NCBI GenBank assembly: GCA_038258095.1
Contig: JBBSQE010000050.1
Span: forward strand, 1-16,183
Reading direction: 5' to 3'
DNA length: 16,183 bases
Origin: JBBSQE01 sp038258095
GTDB lineage: Bacteria; Actinomycetota; Thermoleophilia; Solirubrobacterales; 70-9
The notes beneath the pieces were generated by a model. That model was given only the letters and a program-made list of their open reading frames with translations, did no database searches and had not been told where the DNA came from. Below are positions 6,931 through 13,703 of this stretch, piece after piece. Made by a program: the position numbers and the translations under genes. How positions within the stretch are numbered: the stretch's first letter is position 1; each line of letters starts with the position of its first letter.

Positions 6931-7409
6931 CAGGCGCCACTCGGCGGTGCGGCCGGAGCCTCCACGCCGAGCTCCGATCGCAGGGCGGTGAGCGCGTCGC
7001 GGTAGCCATCCGGTCCCTTGCCGGAAACCTTCGCGATGACGCTCCCCTCGAACACGGAGACCTTCCGCCAGTCGTCTCGGTTCTCGACGTCGGAGAGATG
7101 GACCTCGACGGCGGGGATCCCCGTCAGCGAGTACGCATCGGCGATCGCCCACGAGTAATGAGTCCAGGCGCCGGCGTTCAGAATCGCCGCGTCGGCGACC
7201 TCGGGAAGGCGGTGAAGCTCCTCGACGAAGGCCGATTCCGAGTTCGTCTGGAAGAAGCTCGGCTCGAGATCGAGGTCCTGGGCCCAGCGCTTGATCTTGT
7301 ACTCGAGCTCGGACAGGGACAGGCCGCCGTAGATTGCCGCGTCGCGGCGCTCGAGGACGTCGAAGTTGACGCCGTGCAGGACCTTCACTCGGTTCCTCGA
7401 TGTCGTCAT
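6930..7409 (-). CDS. aroQ: Type II 3-dehydroquinate dehydratase
   Basis: Converts 3-dehydroquinate to 3-dehydroshikimate, the third step of the shikimate pathway; type II enzymes are dodecamers. The protein has 159 residues. The catalytic set is retained: Asn15, Arg21/22 and Tyr27 in the lid region ending AAIYGG, Asn78 and His84 in ILNAGAWTHYS, Glu102-x-His104 in VEVHLSDV, and Arg111/Arg115 in ENRDDWRK. The first motif is unusual: HGVNFDVLERR replaces the usual NGPNLNxLGxR. The C-terminus ends in an Ala/Pro-rich tail. AAGGAG precedes the ATG at 7409, which overlaps the aroKB stop by four bases (ATGA). At the other end its TGA overlaps the pepQ ATG. Confidence 0.9.
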   Translation of the reverse strand: MTTSRNRVKVLHGVNFDVLERRDAAIYGGLSLSELEYKIKRWAQDLDLEPSFFQTNSESAFVEELHRLPEVADAAILNAGAWTHYSWAIADAYSLTGIPAVEVHLSDVENRDDWRKVSVFEGSVIAKVSGKGPDGYRDALTALRSELGVEAPAAPPSGA

Positions 7410-9052
7410 TCGGTGATCTCCTTCACGGCTTCACGGACCCTACCCGGGTCGACCTGCTGCCCAATCAGGGGCTTGCCGGGCTCGGACAGCAGCACGAACG
7501 GAACGCCGCCTCCGAGGCGCTTCTTGTCGCGCCCGAGCGCCTCGAGGACGGCTTCGACGTCCACGGTCGGGTCGAGTGTCGTCGGCAGGTCATGGCGCGC
7601 CAGCCATGCCTTGACCTCGTCGCGCAGCTCCGGGGCGCCCGACAGCCGCAGAGTGGCCAGAAGCCCGAGGCCGATCGCCTCGCCGTGCCGGTAGGTCCCG
7701 TAGCCGGTCGCGGTCTCGATCGCGTGCCCGACGGTATGGCCGAGGTTGAGGATCTGGCGCTGCCCGGAGTCCCGCTCGTCGGCGGCGACGACCTCGCACT
7801 TGAAGCGCGCGCAGGCTGGGGCGACCCACGATTCGGCAATGAGACCGGTGCCACCCGCCCGCGAGTCCGGCTCGTCGGTGCCGACCCGCCTCACCCCCGA
7901 CCACATCGCGCCGCCGGCGAGGAGCGCCGTCTTCAGCACCTCGACGAACCCGGCGGCGAGCTCGGGCGCGGGCAACGAGCGGATGAGTTCCCAGTCGGCG
8001 AACACGGCCGCGGGCTGGTGGTAGGCGCCGACGTAGTTCTTGGCCTCCGGCAGGTCCACCCCGGTCTTGCCGCCGTAGGCGGAGTCGACCTGAGAGACGA
8101 CGGTCGTCGGCACCTGAACGACCGGAACCCCGCGCTGGTAGGTGTGGGCGCAAAAGCCCGCGAGGTCGCCGACGACTCCGCCGCCGAGGGCGACGACGTG
8201 GTCGGCGCGGGTCATCCCCGCCTCGACGAGCTCGCGCAGGACACGTTCCGCGGCCGCCATAGTCTTCGCCTCCTCGCCTGGCTCGATCGCGACCCGGGCC
8301 TCGAGCGGCTCGATGCGATCGGCGTAGAGCGCTCCCACCGTTTCGTCGGTGACGCCGAACCTGCGGCCATCGAGCGGCCACCAGGCGCCCGGCCCGAGAA
8401 TGCGCTCGCCGCAGAAGACCGGGTACTCGCCTCCGGGGCCCGTGGCCCAGATCATCGTCGCGCCGGGAGCCATCTCAGCGAGGACGCGAATCGCGGGGAG
8501 GGCACGGGCGGCCACTCCACGGTCCGCCGGCATGATCACGGCGTTCGCGAGCGCTTCGTAGAGGCCCTGGCGATCGGCGAACAGATCCTTGACCCCGTCG
8601 AGCGACCTGGCGAGCGGGCGGCCCGAGCCCCTGATCCGCCTCCAGGCGGTCTCCGGCGTCACCTGAAGCCAGACCACCACGTGGCGGCCCAGGGCCTCGG
8701 CGACCCGCGGCGAGAGGACACTCCCCCCGCCGAGCGCGATCGCCCCGCCCTCCGCCTTCTCGAGCAGCTCGCCGACGACGGCGGCCTCGCGCGCGCGGAA
8801 GCCCTCCTCACCGAGGCGCTCGAACGCCTCCGCGATCGGCATGCCCAGGTCGGCGGCCATAAGGTCGTCGATTTCGGTGGTCTCGATGCCGGCGTCGAGG
8901 CATGCCGCCAAGGCCGTGGACTTGCCGGCGCCCATGAAGCCGATGAAGACGATCGCGGGGTCGTCCGCCCGCGGGGGCAGGATCTTGGCCGGGCTCCAGG
9001 TGCCCTCAGCGCCGGAAGTCAATGCGCTTCTCGTAGTGCTCGATAGCCGCAT
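7406..9052 (-). CDS. aroKB: Bifunctional shikimate kinase / 3-dehydroquinate synthase (AroK-AroB fusion)
   Basis: One 548-residue polypeptide carries two shikimate-pathway enzymes. Residues about 32-195 are shikimate kinase: P-loop GFMGAGKST (38-46), Asp62-Asp63 in EIDDLMA, Arg86 in EGFRAREA, GGGSVL (108-113) and the lid RPLARS. Residues about 200-545 are the NAD- and zinc-dependent 3-dehydroquinate synthase: GEEAKT, GGGVVGDLAGF (290-300), PTTVVSQVDSAYGGKTG, zinc ligands Glu371 (FVEVLK), His439 (LNLGHTVGHAIE) and His456 (RHGEAIGLG). The two enzymes catalyse non-consecutive steps. The ATG at 9052 overlaps the end of aroC by 47 nt; a TTG at 9022 is an alternative. The residues before Pro32 match no domain and may not all be translated. 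Similar kinase-synthase fusions are known in other bacteria such as Thermotoga. Confidence 0.93.
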   Translation of the reverse strand: MRLSSTTRSALTSGAEGTWSPAKILPPRADDPAIVFIGFMGAGKSTALAACLDAGIETTEIDDLMAADLGMPIAEAFERLGEEGFRAREAAVVGELLEKAEGGAIALGGGSVLSPRVAEALGRHVVVWLQVTPETAWRRIRGSGRPLARSLDGVKDLFADRQGLYEALANAVIMPADRGVAARALPAIRVLAEMAPGATMIWATGPGGEYPVFCGERILGPGAWWPLDGRRFGVTDETVGALYADRIEPLEARVAIEPGEEAKTMAAAERVLRELVEAGMTRADHVVALGGGVVGDLAGFCAHTYQRGVPVVQVPTTVVSQVDSAYGGKTGVDLPEAKNYVGAYHQPAAVFADWELIRSLPAPELAAGFVEVLKTALLAGGAMWSGVRRVGTDEPDSRAGGTGLIAESWVAPACARFKCEVVAADERDSGQRQILNLGHTVGHAIETATGYGTYRHGEAIGLGLLATLRLSGAPELRDEVKAWLARHDLPTTLDPTVDVEAVLEALGRDKKRLGGGVPFVLLSEPGKPLIGQQVDPGRVREAVKEITE

Positions 9053-10175
9053 GCACGTCGCTCATCGAGTCGCCGCCGAACTTCTCCCGGTAGGCCCGGG
9101 CGAGCGTCAGGCAGACCATCGCCTCGCCGACGACGGCAGCCGCTGGGACAACGGTCGAATCCGTGCGCTCCTTGTGAGCCTGCTTGGGCTCCCTGGTCTC
9201 GGTGTCGACGGAGCGCAGCGGCTTGGTCATGGTCGAGATCGGCTTCACGGCGGCCTGCACGAGCAGCGGCTCGCCGTTCGTCATGCCGCCCTCGAGGCCG
9301 CCGGCATGGTTCGTCTCGCGGAAGTACCCGCGCTCCGCGGAAAAGAAGATCTCGTCGTGGGCCGCGGAACCGGGCCGGCCGGCGACGTCCCACGCTTCGC
9401 CGACGGACACGCCCTTGATCGATTGGATCGATGCGACCGCACCGGCGAGGCGACCGTCGAGGCGGTCCTCCCAGGAGACGTGCGAGCCGACACCCGGGAT
9501 CAGGCCGAAGGCACGCACCTCGAATATTCCGCCGAGGGACTCGTTCGCCTTGCGCAGGCGGTCGATCTCGGCCACCATCGCGGCGCTCGCATCGGGGTCG
9601 AGACAGCGGACGGGGTCGTCATCGACCGTGTCGAAATCCTCCGGCCCGAGGTCCTTCGGCGCATCGGGCGCGCGAACCGAGGCCATCTGGAGGACGTGGC
9701 TGCGGACCTCGACGCCGACGGCGCGCAGAAAGGAGCGCGCGAGAGTCCCCGCCGCGACCCGGGCGGCCGTCTCCCTTGCGCTGGCGCGCTCGAGGACGTT
9801 TCGTCCGTCGCGAAAGTCGTACTTCTGCATGCCGACGAGATCGGCGTGACCGGGCCGGGGAAGGTGGATCTCATCGGGCTCGAAGCCCTCGACCGGCCAC
9901 GGGTTCATCCGCTCGTCCCAGTTCGCGTAGTCCCGGTTGGCGACGAGCACCGCGACCGGCCCTCCCATCGTCCGCCCGTGGCGGACGCCGGAGCGGATCT
10001 CCACCGCATCGGTCTCGATCTTCATCCGCCCGCCGCGCCCGTGGCCGAGCTGGCGGCGGGCCATGTCGCGATCGAGCTCCTCGCGGTCCAGCTCGAGGCC
10101 GGCGGGCAGGCCCTCGACCACGGCGACGAGCCCGGGGCCGTGCGATTCTCCTGCCGTAACGAAGCGGAAGCTCAT
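9006..10175 (-). CDS. aroC: Chorismate synthase
   Basis: Catalyses the last shikimate-pathway step, EPSP to chorismate, using reduced FMN. The 389-residue length is normal. The three family signatures are present: GESHGPGL (residues 9-16), the region GHGRGGRMKIETDAVEIRSG with RHGRTMGGPVA, and HLPRPGHADLVGMQKY followed by RASARETAARVAAG. Later conserved stretches include HAGGLEGGMTNGEP and VPAAAVVGEAM. The ATG at 10175 has only a weak AGG upstream, inside one arm of a long inverted repeat. It is the first minus-strand gene after the 218-nt divergent spacer, so it probably has its own promoter and heads the unit aroC-aroKB-aroQ-pepQ. Confidence 0.96.
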   Translation of the reverse strand: MSFRFVTAGESHGPGLVAVVEGLPAGLELDREELDRDMARRQLGHGRGGRMKIETDAVEIRSGVRHGRTMGGPVAVLVANRDYANWDERMNPWPVEGFEPDEIHLPRPGHADLVGMQKYDFRDGRNVLERASARETAARVAAGTLARSFLRAVGVEVRSHVLQMASVRAPDAPKDLGPEDFDTVDDDPVRCLDPDASAAMVAEIDRLRKANESLGGIFEVRAFGLIPGVGSHVSWEDRLDGRLAGAVASIQSIKGVSVGEAWDVAGRPGSAAHDEIFFSAERGYFRETNHAGGLEGGMTNGEPLLVQAAVKPISTMTKPLRSVDTETREPKQAHKERTDSTVVPAAAVVGEAMVCLTLARAYREKFGGDSMSDVHAAIEHYEKRIDFRR

Positions 10176-10177
10176 TG

Positions 10178-10198
10178 GCCTAGGTCACTGATTCCCAA
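10178..10198 (-). repeat. Left arm of 21-bp inverted repeat, at the aroC start
   Basis: Read on the minus strand this arm starts TTGGGAATCA and ends CTAGGC, two bases before the aroC ATG. It is 19/21 identical to the opposite-strand copy at 10330-10350. It covers the place where the aroC ribosome binding site should be, so any bound protein or RNA structure here would affect aroC expression. Confidence 0.6.
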
Positions 10199-10329
10199 TT
10201 CGGCGTACTTCCGGGGTTCGCCCGGCCAGGCAGGTCAAGGAGCCGGCCACAGTCACGGCCGGTGGGAATGGACAAGGCCGGCGACGCTGAGATGCGCGGT
10301 GCCGGGCGGATCATCCGGGAGTGCGGGGG
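10199..10329. other. Spacer of the divergent aroC / membrane-anchored-protein intergenic region
   Basis: This is the central part of the 218-nt gap 10176-10393 and holds no gene I can support. It contains several CCGGCC/GCCGGC motifs, including a 6-bp inverted repeat with an 8-nt loop (CCGGCC 10243-10248, GGCCGG 10257-10262). No clear -35/-10 pair is visible on either strand, although both flanking genes must be transcribed from here or nearby. Confidence 0.4.
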
Positions 10330-10350
10330 TTGGGAATCATTGATCTAGGC
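10330..10350 (+). repeat. Right arm of 21-bp inverted repeat, upstream of the unknown membrane-anchored gene
   Basis: Read on the plus strand this arm starts TTGGGAATCA and ends CTAGGC, 43 nt before the ATG at 10394. It matches the left arm at 19 of 21 positions. The inner AATCATTGAT contains a short dyad (ATCA-T-TGAT), as expected of a protein-binding half-site. TAGGCT here fits TAnnnT but has no -35 partner. Confidence 0.6.
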
Positions 10351-10393
10351 TATCGGCGCAGCCGGTGCACTCCACTGCCCCTCACCCCGCCTG

Positions 10394-10924
10394 ATGGCTG
10401 CCCGCCGACTTGTGATCGTGATGATCGTGTTGCTTGCCGTTTCGACGCTCGCAGCAGCCTTCATCCCCGCTCCGAAAAAGGACAAGGGGGCGGGCACGAC
10501 GACGACCCAGCAGAACCCGCAGCGCCACCCGGCCTCCGGTTCGGAGGAGAACCCCGAGCCTCCGGCTGCTCCCGGGCTGGTGAACGCTCGGGTGCACATC
10601 TCGAACGAACCGCCGAAGGAGATCCTGGTTCCGCCCGGGGACCAACTCGTGTTGGAGGTTTCGGGAAGCTTTGGAGACGACGTCGAGGTCCCGGAGCTTG
10701 GCATTGTCGAGACGATGAGCCCGTTCGCGCCGGCGGTCTTCGACCTCGTCGCCACCGACGAGGGCACGTTCGGCGTACGGACCGTGGAGACGAACCTGCT
10801 CGTCGCGAGGATCGTCGTCCAGGCCCTGCCCAAGCCGGCCGTGAACGTGCCGGTGAAGGGCTCGTCAACCGTCGCGAGCGCCGGCTCGCATGGCGTCAAG
10901 CGGGGCGTCGCAGCCGGTCCATAG
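10394..10924 (+). CDS. Membrane-anchored or secreted protein of unknown function
   Basis: I do not recognise this 176-residue protein. It opens with MAARR and a hydrophobic segment (about residues 6-24) that could be a signal peptide or an uncleaved anchor. A Lys/Thr/Gln/Pro-rich linker follows (about 25-62). Then comes an extracytoplasmic domain of alternating beta-like stretches, for example PPKEILVPPGDQLVLEVSG and GTFGVRTVETNLLVARIVV, resembling a cupredoxin or Ig-like sandwich. There is no Cys and no Cys/His/Met copper site, so a copper-binding role is unlikely. An in-frame TAG at 10346 limits the start to the ATG at 10394; no Shine-Dalgarno sequence is visible. It lies opposite to the aro genes and its last 60 nt are antisense to the end of aroE. 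The sandwich fold is an inference. Confidence 0.7.
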   Translation: MAARRLVIVMIVLLAVSTLAAAFIPAPKKDKGAGTTTTQQNPQRHPASGSEENPEPPAAPGLVNARVHISNEPPKEILVPPGDQLVLEVSGSFGDDVEVPELGIVETMSPFAPAVFDLVATDEGTFGVRTVETNLLVARIVVQALPKPAVNVPVKGSSTVASAGSHGVKRGVAAGP

Positions 10925-11662
10925 CTCCAGTGACGCCGCACCCTGACGGACCAGGATCTCGAGGCCGTCGACCGTGTCAGCGCCCCCGGTTGAGGCAAGC
11001 TCGAGCAGCGACGTCGGGTCGGCGCCGTAGACCATGTCGACGACGACCTGCCCCGGCCGAAACGAGTCCTCCCGAAGGGGAAGGGCTTCGAGCGGGTCCT
11101 CACCGCCGAGGCCGACGGCGCTGGCATTGACCACGAGGTCGTAGGCGGCGGCGTCAGGATCGGGATCAGGCGCGCCGCCGATGTCCGCGCAGAGCGCCTC
11201 CGCACGCTCGGGGGTGCGGTTCCAGACTCCCACCTCGGCCCCCGTCCCGACCAGTGCCCACACCACGGCTCGCGCCGCTCCACCGGCACCCAGGACGAGA
11301 GCCCGGCCCCGCGGCGGCTCGGGCAGGGCCGCGAGGAGGCCCGGTGCATCCGTGTTCTCGGCCTGGATCGCCCCATCCGCGAACGTCAGCGTGTTCGCGG
11401 CGCCGATGGCCCGCGCCGTGTCCGATGCCTCGTCGGACACCGCCAGGGCGGCGGCCTTGTGTGGAACCGTGACGTTCGCGCCGGCAAAGCCCCGTTCGGC
11501 CATGCCGCGGACCAGCTCCTCGAACACCTCGGCATCCACCTCGATGGCCTCGTAGCTCCAGCCGGGGACGAGCCCCAGTTCGGCCAGCGCGGCGTTCTGC
11601 ATCGCCGGGGAGCGCGAGTGTGCGACGGGCTGCCCCAGCACGGCCAGGCGGTGCTTCACCAC
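10865..11662 (-). CDS. aroE: Shikimate dehydrogenase (NADP+)
   Basis: Reduces 3-dehydroshikimate to shikimate with NADPH in the cytosol. The 265-residue length is normal. Substrate-site motifs are HSRSP (Ser16 and Ser18), NVTVPHK with catalytic Lys69, GAANT with Asn90, and ENTDAPG with catalytic Asp105. The nucleotide-binding loop is GAGGAAR and the NADP-phosphate motif is WNRT; NASAVGL, DMVYG and the C-terminal EILVRQGAASLELWTG also fit. The start is GTG at 11662, immediately followed by another GTG; GGGGA lies about six bases upstream. It begins 25 nt after the mltG stop, so it belongs to the alaS-ruvX-mltG unit. Its 3' end overlaps the converging unknown gene by 60 nt. Confidence 0.95.
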   Translation of the reverse strand: MVKHRLAVLGQPVAHSRSPAMQNAALAELGLVPGWSYEAIEVDAEVFEELVRGMAERGFAGANVTVPHKAAALAVSDEASDTARAIGAANTLTFADGAIQAENTDAPGLLAALPEPPRGRALVLGAGGAARAVVWALVGTGAEVGVWNRTPERAEALCADIGGAPDPDPDAAAYDLVVNASAVGLGGEDPLEALPLREDSFRPGQVVVDMVYGADPTSLLELASTGGADTVDGLEILVRQGAASLELWTGCDAPLDAMRAGARDG

Positions 11663-11687
11663 CGGTCCCCGTGGGTTCTGTGCAGAC

Positions 11688-13304
11688 CTACTTGGACGGG
11701 CACTTGGTTGGCGAGTTGCCGCCGTTCGCGTCGCGCGCCGCGTTGTATCGGGCGACGTCTTTCTGGAACTGGGCGTCGGTCGAGGAGAAGGCGAGCCTGT
11801 TGCAGCTCCCGGCGTCGGTCACGTAGTAGAGGTATTTGCTCCGGGTGGGGTTCGCGGCGGCCTTGATGGCGGCGAGGCCGGGGCTCGAGATCGGGCCCGG
11901 AGGCAGGCCGGCGTTGATGCGCGTGTTGTAGGGAGAGTCGGTCTCCAGCTCGGATTGGAGCAGCGGGCCCGTGTAGTTGTTGACCGCGAAGCGGATGGTG
12001 GCATCGATGCCGAGTGGGATCCCCTTCTTGAGCCGGTTGTAGACGACCGACGCAACGTTGCGGTAATCGGTCGGCGAGGCCTCGTCCTCGATCATCGAGG
12101 CGATCGTGAGAATGTCATAGACCGTCAGGTTCTTCTTCTTCGCGTAGCGCAGGTTCACGCCGCCGATCTTCTGCTCGAACGCATCGAGCTGGCGCTGGAC
12201 GAGCTGCTTTGCGGTCCCCTTCGCGGGCAGCTCGTAGGTTGCCGGAAACAGGAACCCCTCGAGGGTCTTCGCCCGGCCCTGGGCGCCGAAGCGATTCGGG
12301 TCGAACCCCGCGGTCTTCTTCGTCTCGGCGAGGTAGTTGCCCGTGATGCCGGCGTCCTTCAGCAGCATCGCGGTCTGGCGCCGGCTCAGGCCCTCGGGAA
12401 TGGTCACGTTGATCGCCTTGGTTGTCGGCGGGGTGGTGAGTGCGTCGATCGCGGCGCCGTAGCTCATGTCCTTCCTGAGCACGTACTTGCCCGGAAACAG
12501 GTCGGAGCGTTTGCCCGCGAGCGAGATCCGGACCTGGAAGAGCTTCGAGCTCGAGATGACGCCGGCCTTGTCGAGCAGGTCCCCCACGTCTGAGACGCTT
12601 GCGCCCTTGGGCACCGTGACCGGAACGCGGCCCGAGCCGTCGCCGTGGAACGGCTGGAAAAGCAGGTTCAGGAAGACCAGCACCGCGAGAGCACCGAGGA
12701 ACGTTCCGATCGCGAGCGGTTTGCGCAACCTCCCCCCGCGCGTGCCGGGGCGGCGGCGCACCTTTTCACGCTCGGGCTGGGGGTCTCCCCAGAAGTTCTC
12801 CTCGTAGGGCAGCTTGTCGTCGGCCGGCCGTGACGACAGAGGGAGCTCGGCCTCCTCTTTCGGGAGAGGTGAGCGGGCGGCGGGGCGGCGAGGGGGCAAC
12901 GACGTCTGTTCCTCGGCCGTGGGCGGATCGATCGAGACCCCAGGTGGCTCGATCGGGACCTCGGGCGGGATGACGCTCGTCGAGCCGGTGTCGCCGGTTG
13001 GCTGCGCGGCGACGGGCGGCTCGGCGGTCGGGCCCTGGGGCGCAGCCGGCGCCACTGGGGACTCATCGGCGGCCGGGCCCTCCTGCAGCTTCGCCGCCTG
13101 CTCGGCCCGAGCCTGCTTCTCGGCCTGCTTCGCCGCCTGCGCGCGGGACTTCTCGGCCTGCCGCTCGGCCTTCTCGGCCTTCCTGCCCTGCTTGGCACGG
13201 CGCTTCTCCTCGCGCTCCTTGCGGCGGCGCTGGCGCTCGACCGCCTCCGTGTCAGAGCGGTCGATCCAGGGATCGTCGGGAAGCCAGTCGTCGTCGGAGG
13301 TCAT
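11688..13304 (-). CDS. mltG: Endolytic transglycosylase MltG (YceG-like)
   Basis: Inner-membrane lytic transglycosylase that cuts nascent peptidoglycan strands and is thought to set glycan chain length. Of 538 residues, about 195 are a cytoplasmic extension: a Lys/Arg/Glu/Ala-rich stretch (about 20-75) that may form a coiled coil, then a Pro-rich region. One membrane helix follows (about 196-216). The extracytoplasmic part has a LysM-like region (PVTVPKGASVSDVGDLL), the motifs IPEG, LEGFLFPATYEL and NTRINAGLPPGPISSPG, and the catalytic Glu406 in ASMIEDEAS. The C-terminus carries two Cys (501 and 535). The ATG (13304) overlaps the ruvX stop by four bases (ATGA), so the genes are coupled. Confidence 0.95.
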   Translation of the reverse strand: MTSDDDWLPDDPWIDRSDTEAVERQRRRKEREEKRRAKQGRKAEKAERQAEKSRAQAAKQAEKQARAEQAAKLQEGPAADESPVAPAAPQGPTAEPPVAAQPTGDTGSTSVIPPEVPIEPPGVSIDPPTAEEQTSLPPRRPAARSPLPKEEAELPLSSRPADDKLPYEENFWGDPQPEREKVRRRPGTRGGRLRKPLAIGTFLGALAVLVFLNLLFQPFHGDGSGRVPVTVPKGASVSDVGDLLDKAGVISSSKLFQVRISLAGKRSDLFPGKYVLRKDMSYGAAIDALTTPPTTKAINVTIPEGLSRRQTAMLLKDAGITGNYLAETKKTAGFDPNRFGAQGRAKTLEGFLFPATYELPAKGTAKQLVQRQLDAFEQKIGGVNLRYAKKKNLTVYDILTIASMIEDEASPTDYRNVASVVYNRLKKGIPLGIDATIRFAVNNYTGPLLQSELETDSPYNTRINAGLPPGPISSPGLAAIKAAANPTRSKYLYYVTDAGSCNRLAFSSTDAQFQKDVARYNAARDANGGNSPTKCPSK

Positions 13305-13699
13305 CGCCTTGTCTTCCTTCCCGCCTGTGCCGCGAGGTAACCCTCGAGCAGATGCGCGGCGGCGATCGAATCTTCGTCACCACGTGCGCCGGCTCGCCTC
13401 GTCGCCTGCGCCATCCGGGTTGTCAGGCGCTCATCGTATGTGTCGACGTCGATGTCGAGCAGTGCCGCGAGCTCCTGGCAGAACTCTCGCGTCATCTCGG
13501 CCTGCTCGCCCTCGGTCCCGTCGAGGGAGACGGGGAGTCCGACGACCACCCGCTCGACTTCGTGTTCGCCGACCAGCGCCGCAACCGCTGTTGCTTCGGG
13601 CGGGGAGATCACGTCGATCGGGCGTACGAGCGTGCCCGACGGGTCGCAGAGCGCCGCGCCGATCCGCGCCGACCCGTAGTCGAGAGCGAGGACCCGCAT
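13301..13699 (-). CDS. ruvX: Holliday junction resolvase-like RuvX / YqgF pre-16S rRNA nuclease
   Basis: RNase H-fold protein of the YqgF family, implicated in processing the 5' end of 16S rRNA and annotated in many genomes as a putative Holliday junction resolvase. The 132-residue length is standard. The acidic catalytic residues are visible: Asp7 in ALDYGSARIG, the Glu in DERLTT, and the Asp in EDSIAAAHLLEGYL. The conserved VVVGLPVSLDGTEG loop is also present. It lies 4 nt after alaS and overlaps mltG by four bases, the usual alaS-ruvX-mltG order. The upstream ribosome binding site is weak (GAGAG), consistent with read-through translation from alaS. Confidence 0.95.
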   Translation of the reverse strand: MRVLALDYGSARIGAALCDPSGTLVRPIDVISPPEATAVAALVGEHEVERVVVGLPVSLDGTEGEQAEMTREFCQELAALLDIDVDTYDERLTTRMAQATRRAGARGDEDSIAAAHLLEGYLAAQAGRKTRR

Positions 13700-13703
13700 C
13701 TGC

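Noticed and set aside
5461..7005. Plus-strand open frame overlapping the M42 end and antisense to pepQ
   Set aside because: Overlaps two genes with full active-site motifs and has low-complexity Arg/Ser/Pro and Asp/Val/Leu composition.
6931..7152. Upstream extension of pepQ in the same frame
   Set aside because: It would run through most of the aroQ 3' half; the extra residues are Arg-rich and unlike M24 N-termini. The ATG overlapping the aroQ stop is the natural start.
7400..9046. Plus-strand open frame of 548 codons antisense to aroKB
   Set aside because: It mirrors aroKB almost end to end, its translation is rich in Arg/Gly/Asp/Val without recognisable motifs, and aroKB has complete catalytic motifs. 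Long antisense frames are expected in GC-rich DNA.
8841..10343. Plus-strand open frame of 500 codons antisense to aroC
   Set aside because: Covers aroC on the opposite strand and shows no family motifs; aroC is unmistakable.
10178..10350. Inverted repeats as the ends of a small mobile element
   Set aside because: Only 131 nt lie between the arms, no target-site duplication was seen at the outer edges, and the position in a divergent promoter region fits regulatory sites better. A genome-wide copy search would settle it.
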